Of a stretch of 64,000 nt of DNA, positions 43,425 through 51,634 are shown piece by piece; position 1 is the stretch's first letter; each line of letters starts with the position of its first letter. The position numbers and the translations under genes were made by a program. Location of the stretch: NCBI RefSeq assembly GCF_014775655.1, contig NZ_CP061274.1:372001-436000 (forward strand). The letters are read 5' to 3'. This stretch comes from Clavibacter zhangzhiyongii (lineage in GTDB: Bacteria; Actinomycetota; Actinomycetes; Actinomycetales; Microbacteriaceae). The notes beneath the pieces were generated by a model. It worked only from the letters and a program-made list of their open reading frames with translations. It was not told the origin of the DNA and searched no databases.

Positions 43425-44330
43425 ATGCACGCACTGCCTCCCGGATCCCTGCGCCTCGTCCACCTCAGCGACACCCATCTCCTCCGCGACGGCGGCCTGC
43501 ACCAGGGCGTCGTCGACACGGGCGCCGCGCTCGACCGCGTCCTCGCCGAGGCCGACCGCGTGCCGGACGTGCGGCTGCTCGTCGGATCCGGTGACCTCTC
43601 GGAGGACGGCACGCCGGAGTCGTACGCGCTCCTCCGCGAGCGGCTGGATCCGTGGGCCGCGTCGCGCGGCGCCGCCGTCGTGCTCGCGCCCGGCAACCAC
43701 GACGTGCGCTCCGGCTTCCGGCTCGTGCTCGGCGACGGCCACGGCGGCCCGGGCACCGACGACGGGCGTGATCCCGCGGCCGTGCCGCCCATCGACGGCG
43801 TCACCCTCGTGGACGGCTGGCGCGTCGTCACGCTCGACACCTCCGTGCCGGCCAAGGGCTACGGCGCGCTCCGCGAGCAGCAGCTCGACGCGCTCCGCGA
43901 GCTGCTCGCGACCCCGTCCGAGCATGGCACCGTGCTCGTGCTGCACCACCCGCCGGTGCCCGCGCCCACCGTGCTGCACGAGTCGCTCGCGCTGCAGGGG
44001 CCGGAGCGGCTCGCGGAGGTCGTGCGCGGGAGCGACGTGCGGGTGATCCTCTCGGGCCACTACCACCACCACATCGTGGGATCCCTCGCGGGCGTGCCCG
44101 TGCTCGTCGCGCCCGGCGTCGCGAACGAGACGGACGTCGCGGCGACGCCGGGCACGGAGCGCATCGTGCGCGGATCCGGCTTCCTCGTGGTCGACGTGCA
44201 GCCCGGCGGCGACGTCGTCTCGGTCGTGGTGCGCGCGCACGCGGCGGACGACGGCGAGGAGGTCGCGGTGCTCGACGCCGAGGTGGTGGAGCGGATCATC
44301 GAGGCGGCCGGAGCGCCCGCGGCACCGTGA
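43425..44330 (+). CDS. calcineurin-like metallophosphoesterase (cyclic nucleotide phosphodiesterase type)
   Basis: A 301-aa phosphodiesterase. Metal ligands: LVHLSDTHLL (D-x-H), GSGDLSEDG (G-D), APGNHDVR (G-N-H-D), VLHHPP and LSGHYHHHIVG (G-H-x-H). Pattern and length match CpdA-like class III enzymes that hydrolyse cAMP or other phosphodiesters. Cytosolic. TAGGGT ends 6 nt before the ATG. Confidence 0.92.
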   Translation: MHALPPGSLRLVHLSDTHLLRDGGLHQGVVDTGAALDRVLAEADRVPDVRLLVGSGDLSEDGTPESYALLRERLDPWAASRGAAVVLAPGNHDVRSGFRLVLGDGHGGPGTDDGRDPAAVPPIDGVTLVDGWRVVTLDTSVPAKGYGALREQQLDALRELLATPSEHGTVLVLHHPPVPAPTVLHESLALQGPERLAEVVRGSDVRVILSGHYHHHIVGSLAGVPVLVAPGVANETDVAATPGTERIVRGSGFLVVDVQPGGDVVSVVVRAHAADDGEEVAVLDAEVVERIIEAAGAPAAP

Positions 44331-44409
44331 CCGCGCGCCCGCGGTGAACCGCAGGTGAACGGATCCGCCGCCCGTGGTCGCCGACCAGCGCCGGTGCGAG
44401 GGTGGATCC

Positions 44410-44661
44410 ATGTCGATGAGCGAGCCCCTCGTGCCCCGTGACCACTCGGACGACGCGGAGATCACCGCGGCCGACGCCGGCGACGGCGCGCCCGTCGAGA
44501 CGACGACCGAGCCGACCCGCGAGGACGTCCGGCCGGACGCCCCCGCGGCCGAGGCGACCGACGCCGACGCCGCGGAGGGCGCGGCCGCCCGGGACTCCGT
44601 GCTGCGCCGTCCCTCCGGCGAGCGGCTCGCCCCGGAGGAGCTGGCCGCCGAGTCCGAGTGA
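44410..44661 (+). CDS. small acidic protein of unknown function
   Basis: An 83-aa protein: MSMSEPLVPRDHSDDAEITAADAG, then Asp/Glu/Ala-rich sequence and the end RDSVLRRPSGERLAPEELAAESE. It is probably disordered. AGGGTGGAT upstream is a modest ribosome binding site. No family recognised; similar small acidic proteins are common in this group. Confidence 0.55.
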   Translation: MSMSEPLVPRDHSDDAEITAADAGDGAPVETTTEPTREDVRPDAPAAEATDADAAEGAAARDSVLRRPSGERLAPEELAAESE

Positions 44662-44711
44662 CCGGCGCGGGCGCGCGCCCTCGAGGCGTCGCGCCGTCGC
44701 CCCGCACATGA

Positions 44712-44746
44712 GGAGAGGCGGCGACCCGATGGGTCGCCGCCTCTCC
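44712..44746. terminator. perfect 16-bp hairpin between convergent genes
   Basis: GGAGAGGCGGCGACCC (44712-44727) and its exact complement (44731-44746) flank the loop GAT, between the small acidic protein and csbD-like stops. Serves both strands; no T-tract. Confidence 0.82.
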
Positions 44747-44761
44747 CGGTGTCGCTGAGGT

Positions 44762-44932
44762 CTACTTGAAGACGTCCTTGACGTCCTCGCCGGCCTTCTT
44801 GGCGGACGCGGCGGTCTGGTCCTTCTGGCCCTCGGCCTTGAGGTCCTGGTCGCCCTTGTGCTCGCCGAGCGCCTCCTTGGCCTTGCCCGCGATGTCCTGG
44901 GCGGCGTTCTTGATCTTGTCGTCGAGACCCAT
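44762..44932 (-). CDS. CsbD-like stress protein
   Basis: A 56-aa protein with the family pattern MGLDDKIKNAAQDIAGKAKEALGEHKGDQDLKAEGQKDQTAASAKKAGEDVKDVFK: repeated K-x-x-A amphipathic helices and a GDQDLKAEGQ core. CsbD was described as a sigma-B general-stress gene in Bacillus; molecular function unknown. GAGGAGGAG precedes the ATG, one of the strongest ribosome binding sites in the window, suiting an abundant protein. Confidence 0.92.
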   Translation of the reverse strand: MGLDDKIKNAAQDIAGKAKEALGEHKGDQDLKAEGQKDQTAASAKKAGEDVKDVFK

Positions 44933-45115
44933 GATCTCCTCCTCACTGAGGCCGCCGGGTGCGGCCCTCATCCGGACTGTAGGACCGACGGCTCCTGGGG
45001 AGCTGACAGGTGCGAGGTGGGTGTCCGCCGAGCGAATCGCGGGCCGCCGCACGGGCGTGGGCGTTCGCGCAAGGACCTTCCGCGCGGCCCCGGGGCGCCC
45101 CTATGCTCCGGGATC

Positions 45116-45535
45116 GTGATCCTCTTCGGGCTGCTCCCCCTCCTCGTCGACATGTGCGCGCTCGTCGACCTCATCACCCGACCCGACGACCAGGTGCGGC
45201 ACCTGCCGAAGCTCGTCTGGATCCTGCTCATCGTGTTCCTGCCGCTCATCGGCAGCATCGTGTGGTTCTGCGTCGGCCACGATTGGGACGCGCGGCGCGA
45301 GCCGGTCGGCCCGCCCGACCGCAGCGCCGCCTACGAGCGCGCGGCCGTCGCGGTCGACCGGCGGGTGCGCAGCACCGAGCAGCAGATCGCCGACCTCGAG
45401 GAGGAGGAGCGGCACTACGCGCGCATCGCGCGGATGCGGCAGCTCCAGGCGGAGCAGGCGGTGCAGGCCGCGCGCGCCGCGGGACCCGCGCGCCCGCAGC
45501 GGGCCGTCGAGCCCGGATCCGCGCCCGAGCGGTAG
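45116..45535 (+). CDS. small membrane protein with a PLDc_N-type domain
   Basis: A 139-aa protein: two N-terminal TM helices (ILFGLLPLLVDMCALVDLI and LVWILLIVFLPLIGSIVWFCVG, with the R-x-L-P-K-L-x-W motif of PLDc_N), then a long charged helix (RRVRSTEQQIADLEEEERHYARIARMRQLQAEQAVQAARA), probably a coiled coil. Function unknown. TATGCT lies 8 nt before GTG 45116. Confidence 0.78.
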   Translation: MILFGLLPLLVDMCALVDLITRPDDQVRHLPKLVWILLIVFLPLIGSIVWFCVGHDWDARREPVGPPDRSAAYERAAVAVDRRVRSTEQQIADLEEEERHYARIARMRQLQAEQAVQAARAAGPARPQRAVEPGSAPER

Positions 45536-45621
45536 CCCTCCCCAGGCTCGCGGCCGCTCCGGAGTCCCCGACGGGACCGCCGCGTCGGGGCGCGGTCGGG
45601 GGCGGATGGGAGCATGGCCCC

Positions 45622-47796
45622 ATGCCCGACACCGCCACGCCGCCCTCCTCCGCCGCGCCCGCCGACCTCCGGTCCGCCGCCCGCGAGCACCTCTCCCGGC
45701 TGGTCGGCGTCGCGGGCGCCGACTTCCACGACGGCCAGTTCGAGGCCATCGAGGCGCTCGTGCAGGACCGCTCCCGCGCCCTCGTCGTGCAGCGCACCGG
45801 ATGGGGCAAGTCGGCCGTCTACTTCGTCGCCACCCTGCTCCTCCGCCAGCAGGGCCTCGGCCCCACGCTCCTCGTCTCGCCGCTGCTCGCCCTCATGCGC
45901 GACCAGGTCGCCGCCGCCCGCCGCGCCGGGGTCCGCGCCGTCGCCATGAACTCCAGCAACGCCCACGAGTGGGACGACCTGCTGCGCGCGCTCGACGCCG
46001 ACGAGGTCGACCTGCTGCTCGTCTCGCCGGAGCGCCTCAACAACCCGCGCTTCCGCGACGAGCAGCTGCCCGCCCTCCGCGCACGGCTCGGCCTCCTCGT
46101 GGTCGACGAGGCGCACTGCATCTCCGACTGGGGCCACGACTTCCGGCCCGACTACCGCCGCCTGCGCGACCTCATCTCCTCGGTCGACGAGCGCGTGCCC
46201 GTGCTCGCCACCACCGCCACCGCCAACTCGCGCGTGGTCGCCGACGTGGAGGAGCAGCTGAGCGTGGGATCCACCGGGAGCGGCGCCGTCGAGACGGAGC
46301 GCGTGCCCGTGGTCACCATCCGCGGGCCGCTCGCCCGTCGGTCGCTGCGGCTCGGCGTGCTGCGGCTCGAGAACAGCCGCGATCGGCTCGGCTGGCTCCT
46401 CAGCCACCTCGACGAGCTGCCCGGCAGCGGCATCATCTACGCGCTCACGGTCTCGGCCGCGCAGGACACCGCGCGGCTGCTGCGCGACGCCGGCCACGCC
46501 GTGAAGGCGTACACGGGCCGCGACGACCCGGCCGACCGCGAGCAGGCCGAGGGCGAGCTGCAGCGCAACGAGGTCAAGGCGCTCGTCGCCACCAGCGCGC
46601 TCGGCATGGGCTTCGACAAGCCCGACCTCGGCTTCGTCGTGCACCTCGGCGCCCCGTCGTCGCCCGTCTCCTACTACCAGCAGGTCGGTCGCGCGGGCCG
46701 CGGGTCGGCCGACGCCGACGTGCTGCTCCTGCCCGGCCGCGAGGATCCGGACATCTGGCAGTACTTCGCCACCGCGTCCATGCCGGACGAGCAGCAGGCC
46801 GCGTCCGTCATCCAGGCGCTCGGGGAGAGCGACCGGCCGCTGTCGGTGCCCGCGCTCGAGTCGCGGGTCAGCCTCTCGCGCAGCCGGCTCGACCTCCTGC
46901 TCAAGGTGCTCGACGTCGACGGCGCCGTGCGGCGCGACACGTCCGGGTGGTCGGCCACGGGCGTCCCGTGGGTCTACGACCGCGCCCGGTACGAGCAGGT
47001 CGCGGCCGCGCGCGTGCGCGAGCAGCAGGCGATGCTCGACTACGAGACCACCCTCGGCTGCCGGATGGAGTTCCTCCAACGCCAGCTCGACGACGACACC
47101 GCGGCGCCGTGCGGCCGCTGCGACCGATGCGCCGGCGCGTGGTACCCGGCGTCGCTGGATCAGCAGGCGTCGGCCAACGCGTCGCAGGCGCTCGACCGCG
47201 TCGGCCTGCCGGTCGAGCCGCGGCTGCGCTGGCCCACGGGCGCGTCCAGCGTCGGCGTGCCGCTCAGCGGCGCCATCGCGGCCGGCGAGCAGGTCGACGA
47301 GGGCCGCGCGCTCGCGCGCCTCACCGACCTCGGCTGGGGCGGCCGCCTGCGCACGGTGTTCGCGGCCGGTGCCGAGGACGCCCCGGTCGACGACGCGCTC
47401 GTCGCCGCCTGCGTCCGGGTGCTCGCCGAGTGGGGCTGGGCCGAGCGGCCGCGCGCCGTCGTCCACGTGCCGTCGGCCAGCCGCCCGCAGCTCGTCGGGA
47501 GCCTCGCCCAGCGCATCGCGGAGGTGGGGCGGCTGCCGTTCCTCGGGTCGCTCGACCTGGTCGATCCGGGGGCGCCCGGGGCCGCCCGCGGCAACAGCGT
47601 CTACCGGCTCGGGCGGGTGCACCCGCGGTTCCAGGTGCCCGCGCACCTGGCGGAGGACCTCGCGGCGGATCCGCGTCCGGTGCTCCTCGTCGACGACCTC
47701 GTCGACACCCGGTGGACCCTCACGGTCGCCGGGCGCCTGCTGCGGAAGGCGGGCGCCACGCGCGTGCTGCCGTTCGCACTCGCGCAGCAGGGGTAG
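45622..47796 (+). CDS. recQ: RecQ-type DNA helicase with C-terminal phosphoribosyltransferase-like segment
   Basis: A 724-aa DNA helicase (3'-5', recombination repair). Motifs: FHDGQFEAIEAL (Q/0), Walker A QRTGWGKS (57-64), VVDEAHCISDWGHDFRPDYRRL (II plus aromatic loop), ATATA (III), IIYALTVSAAQDTARLL (IV), GMGFDKPDLGFVVHLG (V), QQVGRAGR (VI), zinc site C...CGRCDRC. The last ~40 residues (VLLVDDLVDTRWTLTVAGRLLRKAGA) match the PRPP-binding loop of type I phosphoribosyltransferases, and the preceding ~130 (VGVPLSGAIAAGEQVDEGRALARLTDLGWGGRL) may complete that domain. The fusion replaces the usual HRDC end. Confidence 0.92.
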   Translation: MPDTATPPSSAAPADLRSAAREHLSRLVGVAGADFHDGQFEAIEALVQDRSRALVVQRTGWGKSAVYFVATLLLRQQGLGPTLLVSPLLALMRDQVAAARRAGVRAVAMNSSNAHEWDDLLRALDADEVDLLLVSPERLNNPRFRDEQLPALRARLGLLVVDEAHCISDWGHDFRPDYRRLRDLISSVDERVPVLATTATANSRVVADVEEQLSVGSTGSGAVETERVPVVTIRGPLARRSLRLGVLRLENSRDRLGWLLSHLDELPGSGIIYALTVSAAQDTARLLRDAGHAVKAYTGRDDPADREQAEGELQRNEVKALVATSALGMGFDKPDLGFVVHLGAPSSPVSYYQQVGRAGRGSADADVLLLPGREDPDIWQYFATASMPDEQQAASVIQALGESDRPLSVPALESRVSLSRSRLDLLLKVLDVDGAVRRDTSGWSATGVPWVYDRARYEQVAAARVREQQAMLDYETTLGCRMEFLQRQLDDDTAAPCGRCDRCAGAWYPASLDQQASANASQALDRVGLPVEPRLRWPTGASSVGVPLSGAIAAGEQVDEGRALARLTDLGWGGRLRTVFAAGAEDAPVDDALVAACVRVLAEWGWAERPRAVVHVPSASRPQLVGSLAQRIAEVGRLPFLGSLDLVDPGAPGAARGNSVYRLGRVHPRFQVPAHLAEDLAADPRPVLLVDDLVDTRWTLTVAGRLLRKAGATRVLPFALAQQG

Positions 47797-47809
47797 CGGG
47801 AGGCGCTGA

Positions 47810-49057
47810 TCAGTCGGCGCGCGTGGAGGCGGGCGGCGGGGCCGGCTTCGGCGCCGCGGGGACGGCGGGTGTGCGCGTCGCGGGGGCCTTCGGCTTCGTG
47901 GTCGGCTTCGCGGGGGTCTTCGCCTTCGCGGTCGCCTTCGCCTTCGCCTTCGCGGGGGTCTTCGCCTTCGCGGGTGCGGCGCTCTTCGCCTTCGCCGGCG
48001 CCTTCGCCTTCGCCGGCGCCTCGGCCTTCGCGGGCGCCTCGGTCTCCGTGGGCGCCTCCGGCTCCGGGGGGATCGGGTCCCCGTCCGCCGCGAGGAAGAC
48101 CGTCCCGGCTCCCGCGAGCCGCGCGCGCATCACCTCGAGGGCCTGCGGGTTCTCGTCCACCAGCACGAAGCGACGGCCGAGCTCGCGGGCCGCGGCGCCC
48201 GTGGTGCCGGATCCGGCGAAGAAGTCGAGCACCCAGTCGCCCGGCCGGCTCGACGCCTGCACGATGCGGCGCAGCACGCCGAGCGGCTTCTGCGTCGCGT
48301 AGCCGGTCTTCTCGCGGCCCGTGGGGGAGACGATCGTGTGCCACCACACGTCCGTCGGGAGCTTGCCGCGCTCGCGCTTCTCGGGCGTCACGAGGCCGGG
48401 CGCCATGTAGGGCTCGCGGTCGACGCCCTCGGAGTCGAAGCGGTAGCGGATCGGGTCCTTGACGTAGACGAGGATCGTGTCGTGCTTCGCCGGCCAGCGC
48501 CGTCGGGACTTCGCGCCGTAGTCGTACGCCCACACGATCTCGTTGAGGAACGAACGGCGCCCGAAGAGCGCGTCGAGCACGACCTTGGCGTAGTGCACCT
48601 CGCGGTAGTCGAGGTGCAGGTAGAGGGTGCCGGTGGGATCCAGCAGCCGCCACGCCTCGATGAGCCGCGGCTCGAGGAAGTCCCAGTAGTCGGCGAACGA
48701 GTCGTCGAAGCCGTAGAGGAGGCCCTTGACGGAGTCGTAGCTGCGGCCCTGGAACCCGACGCGCGCGCCGGGCGGCCGGACGGGCTCGGGGGTCGCGGTG
48801 CTCGCGGGCGCGAGCGCGGCGGAAGCGGCAGCGGCAGCGGCGGCGCCGGCGGCCGGGGGATCGGCGTCGGGTGCGGGATCCGGATCCGGGCTCCGCGCCA
48901 CCGTCATGTTCTGCCGCTCCTGCGTGCGGCCGGTGTTGAACGGCGGATCCAGGTAGATCAGCTGGAAGGCGCCGTCGGGGAGCGCGCGGACGGCCTCGAG
49001 GTTCTCGCCGTGGATCACGAGGTCGGGGCCGTCGGGGGTCCAGGCGGGCGGGGGCAC
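47810..49057 (-). CDS. orphan beta-class DNA methyltransferase with a histone-H1-like tail
   Basis: A 415-aa methyltransferase. Motif IV DPPFNTG is at 37-43 and motif I DFFAGSGTTG at 278-287, the IV-before-I order of beta-class adenine-N6 / cytosine-N4 enzymes. Between motifs IV and X an Ala/Pro insert (residues 55-95) is present. The C-terminal ~85 residues are repeats of Ala-Lys-Ala and Pro (EAPAKAEAPAKAKAPAKAKS...TPAKAKAKATAKAKTP), as in linker histones, likely nonspecific DNA binding. No restriction endonuclease is adjacent. TAACCT ends 7 nt before GTG 49057. Recognition site unknown. Confidence 0.9.
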   Translation of the reverse strand: MPPPAWTPDGPDLVIHGENLEAVRALPDGAFQLIYLDPPFNTGRTQERQNMTVARSPDPDPAPDADPPAAGAAAAAAASAALAPASTATPEPVRPPGARVGFQGRSYDSVKGLLYGFDDSFADYWDFLEPRLIEAWRLLDPTGTLYLHLDYREVHYAKVVLDALFGRRSFLNEIVWAYDYGAKSRRRWPAKHDTILVYVKDPIRYRFDSEGVDREPYMAPGLVTPEKRERGKLPTDVWWHTIVSPTGREKTGYATQKPLGVLRRIVQASSRPGDWVLDFFAGSGTTGAAARELGRRFVLVDENPQALEVMRARLAGAGTVFLAADGDPIPPEPEAPTETEAPAKAEAPAKAKAPAKAKSAAPAKAKTPAKAKAKATAKAKTPAKPTTKPKAPATRTPAVPAAPKPAPPPASTRAD

Positions 49058-49119
49058 GACCCCGAGGTTAACGGACCCGGCCCCTGTCCTCCGCGGGCGG
49101 CGCCGGTCATGATGGGCCC

Positions 49120-49527
49120 GTGCCCGCCGCCGATCCCGACGCCTCCCGCCGCGACGTGGACGCCCGCCTCGCCGCGCTCGCGCATCCGCTCGCGCCGGCC
49201 GTCGACGTGATCCGCGACGCCGTGCGCTCCGCCTGCCCCGACGCGGTCGAGTCGTGGAAGTGGAACGCCCCGAGCTGGTCCCTCGGCGACCACTTCGCGA
49301 CCCTCGCCCTGCGGAAGCCCGACGAGGTGCTGCTCGTGCTGCACGCGGGAGCGCGGACGGCGCCGGATCGCCCGGCGATCGAGGTCGCGGATCCGGCCGG
49401 CCTCCTCCGCGCGGCCGGACCGCACCGCGCCATCGCGAAGTTCCGCGACGCCGCCGAGGTGCGCGACGCGCGTCCCGCGCTCGACGCCGTCGTCCGCGCA
49501 TGGGTCGCGCAGCTCGACCCCTCGTAG
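49120..49527 (+). CDS. DUF1801 family protein
   Basis: A 135-aa protein with the DUF1801/YdhG-like core: LAPAVDVIRDAVRSACPDAVESWKWNAPSWSLGDHFATLALRKPDEVLLVLHAGA, ending in LDAVVRAWVAQLDPS. The W-x-x-P motif is intact. Function unknown; related to a Bacillus iron-chaperone-like fold only distantly. CATGAT ends 6 nt before GTG 49120. Its stop codon is part of the next gene's -10 box. Confidence 0.8.
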   Translation: MPAADPDASRRDVDARLAALAHPLAPAVDVIRDAVRSACPDAVESWKWNAPSWSLGDHFATLALRKPDEVLLVLHAGARTAPDRPAIEVADPAGLLRAAGPHRAIAKFRDAAEVRDARPALDAVVRAWVAQLDPS

Positions 49528-49536
49528 GCTGCGGAC

Positions 49537-50790
49537 GTGACACCCGACGCGCACGCCGCATCCGACGCCCCCGCCTCCTCCGCCCCCATCCCGGCCGCCG
49601 CCGACCTCGACGCCCGCGACCCGCTCGCGCGCTTCCGCGACCTGTTCGTGCAGTCCGACGACGTGGTCGCGTACCTCGACGGCAACTCGCTCGGGCGCCC
49701 GACCCGGGCGAGCGTCGACCGCGTCGCCGGCTTCGTGCGCGATCAGTGGGGCGGCCGCCTCATCCGCGGCTGGGACGAGGACTGGCTCGACATGCCGACC
49801 CGCATCGGCGACGACCTCGGCCGCGTAGCGTACGGCGCCGCGGCCGGCCAGACCTTCGTCGGCGACTCGACCACCGTGATCCTCTACAAGCTCGTCCGCG
49901 CCGCGGTCCGCGCGCGCCCCGGCCGTGACGAGCTCGTCATCGACACCGACAACTTCCCCACCGACCGCTTCGTGCTCGAGGGCGTCGCCGAGGAGTGCGG
50001 CATGACGATCCGCTGGATCGACGTGCAGCCCGACGCCGGGGTCACCCCCGAGCTCGTCGCGGAGGCGTTGGGGGAGCGCACCGCGCTCGTCGTGCTCAGC
50101 CAGGTCGCGTACCGCTCCGGGTTCCTCGCGGACGTGCCGCGGATCACCCGCATCGTGCACGACGCCGGCGCCCTCGTGCTCTGGGACACCTGCCACTCCG
50201 TCGGCGTGATCCCCACCGAGCTCGACGCGTGGGGCGTCGACCTTGCCGTCGGCTGCAGCTACAAGTACCTCGACGGCGGCCCCGGCGCGCCCGCCCACGG
50301 CTACGTGCGGAGCGACCTGCAGCGGGAGCTGCGCCAGCCGATCCAGGGCTGGATGGGCGCGCAGGACGTGTTCGCGATGGGCCCGGAGTACGTGCCCGCC
50401 GACGGGATCCGCCGCTTCCTCAGCGGCACGCCGCCCATCGTCGGCATGCTCGCGATGCAGGACATGATCGCGCTCATCGAGGAGGCGGGCATGGCCGCGA
50501 TCCGCGCCAAGTCACTCGCCCTCACCGGCTTCGCGCTCGACCTCGTCGACCGCGACCTCGTGCCGCTCGGCGCGCGCGTCGCGAGCCCCCGCGAGGAGGA
50601 CCGCCGCGGCAGCCACGTGAGCGTCGACCACCCGCGCTTCCGCGAGATCGTCGGCGCCCTGTGGGAGGAGGGCGTGATCCCCGACTTCCGCGCGCCGTCC
50701 GGCCTCCGCCTCGGCCTCAGCCCGCTCACGACGTCGTTCCGCGAGGTGGAGCTCGGCGTCGAGGCGATCCGGCGGCACCTGGCGGGCTGA
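49537..50790 (+). CDS. kynU: kynureninase
   Basis: A 417-aa PLP enzyme that cleaves kynurenine (or 3-hydroxykynurenine) to anthranilate and alanine in tryptophan breakdown. Seen: VVAYLDGNSLGRPTRASVDRV, GDSTTVILYKL, DTDNFPTDRF, WDTCHSVGVIPTELD (PLP Asp217), and Lys243 in SYKYLDGGPG, plus GWMGAQDVFAMGPEY. All fold-type I landmarks are intact. No other kyn gene is nearby. TAGGCT (49525-49530) ends 6 nt before GTG 49537, and its TAG is the previous gene's stop. Confidence 0.94.
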   Translation: MTPDAHAASDAPASSAPIPAAADLDARDPLARFRDLFVQSDDVVAYLDGNSLGRPTRASVDRVAGFVRDQWGGRLIRGWDEDWLDMPTRIGDDLGRVAYGAAAGQTFVGDSTTVILYKLVRAAVRARPGRDELVIDTDNFPTDRFVLEGVAEECGMTIRWIDVQPDAGVTPELVAEALGERTALVVLSQVAYRSGFLADVPRITRIVHDAGALVLWDTCHSVGVIPTELDAWGVDLAVGCSYKYLDGGPGAPAHGYVRSDLQRELRQPIQGWMGAQDVFAMGPEYVPADGIRRFLSGTPPIVGMLAMQDMIALIEEAGMAAIRAKSLALTGFALDLVDRDLVPLGARVASPREEDRRGSHVSVDHPRFREIVGALWEEGVIPDFRAPSGLRLGLSPLTTSFREVELGVEAIRRHLAG

Positions 50791-50801
50791 CCCGCCCCGC
50801 C

Positions 50802-51596
50802 CTACGGCAGGATCGCGTCCACGTACCCGCCGTCGACGCGCAGCGCCCCGCCGGTCGTCGCCGACGCCTGCTTCGAGGCGAGGTACACGCACATGTGCGC
50901 GATCTCCTCCGGCTCGATCAGCCGCTGGATGAGCGACTGCGGCCGGTGCTGCCGCATGAACTCGCGCTGCGCCTCGTCCCACGGCAGGTCGTCGCCGACG
51001 AGCTCGCGCGCGAACGCCTCGACGCCGCCGGTGTGCGTGGGGCCGGCCATGACGCAGTTGACCGTGACGCCGGATCCGGCCGCCGCCTTGGCGAAGCCGC
51101 GCGAGACCCCGAGGAGCGCGGTCTTCGAGACGCCGTAGTGGATCATCTCGACGGGCGTCACGACGGCCGAGTCGCTCGCGATGTACTGCACCCGGCCCCA
51201 GCCGCGGGACATCATGCCGGGCAGGTAGGCGCGGGTGAGGCGCACGGCCGCGAGCACGTTGACCTCGAAGTAGCGGCGCCACTCGTCGTCGGTGATGCCG
51301 AGGGGGTCGGCCGAGCCGAAGATCCCGAGGTTATTGACGAGCACGTCGACCTCGGGGAACGCCTCGACTGCGCGGGCCGCGCCCTCCTCGGTCGCGACGT
51401 CGGCCGCGAGCACCTCGACGGGCGCGTCCGGGTGCGCGGCGAGCAGCCGGTCGCGCGCGGCCGCCGTGCCCTCCTCGCCGCGGCCGTTGACGATCACGCG
51501 GGCGCCCGCCTCGAGGAGGCCCTCCGCGATGGCGTAGCCGATGCCCTGGGTGGAGCCCGTGACGAGGGCGGTGGATCCGGTGAGGTCGATGCGCAT
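50802..51596 (-). CDS. short-chain dehydrogenase/reductase
   Basis: A 264-aa classical SDR: TALVTGSTQGIGYAIAEGLLEAGARVIVNGR, LVNNLGIFGSADPL, YIASDSAVVTPVEMIHYGVSKTALLGVSRGFAKAAAGSGVTVNCVMAGPTHT and the end VYLASKQASATTGGALRVDGGYVDAILP. Ser-Tyr-Lys is intact. Probably a 3-oxoacyl-type or sugar-alcohol dehydrogenase. GGAAGGC precedes the ATG. It lies 38 nt downstream of the Gfo/Idh gene on the same strand, so the two oxidoreductases may act together. Confidence 0.92.
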   Translation of the reverse strand: MRIDLTGSTALVTGSTQGIGYAIAEGLLEAGARVIVNGRGEEGTAAARDRLLAAHPDAPVEVLAADVATEEGAARAVEAFPEVDVLVNNLGIFGSADPLGITDDEWRRYFEVNVLAAVRLTRAYLPGMMSRGWGRVQYIASDSAVVTPVEMIHYGVSKTALLGVSRGFAKAAAGSGVTVNCVMAGPTHTGGVEAFARELVGDDLPWDEAQREFMRQHRPQSLIQRLIEPEEIAHMCVYLASKQASATTGGALRVDGGYVDAILP

Positions 51597-51634
51597 GGGG
51601 GTGCCTTCCGTGGGAGGTGGGGAGGAGGGGTCGG

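Noticed and set aside
47820-48060. Tandem repeats near 47.9 kb as a CRISPR-like array
   Set aside because: They are short, irregular and encode the Ala-Lys-Ala/Pro tail of the methyltransferase; there are no spacers or cas genes.
47810-49057. Restriction-modification system
   Set aside because: Only a methyltransferase is present; both neighbours (helicase and DUF1801) are unrelated to an endonuclease, so it is called an orphan enzyme.
50802-51596. Tryptophan-catabolism operon including kynU and the adjacent SDR
   Set aside because: The genes are convergent and the SDR groups with the Gfo/Idh gene instead; no kynurenine formamidase or dioxygenase is present.
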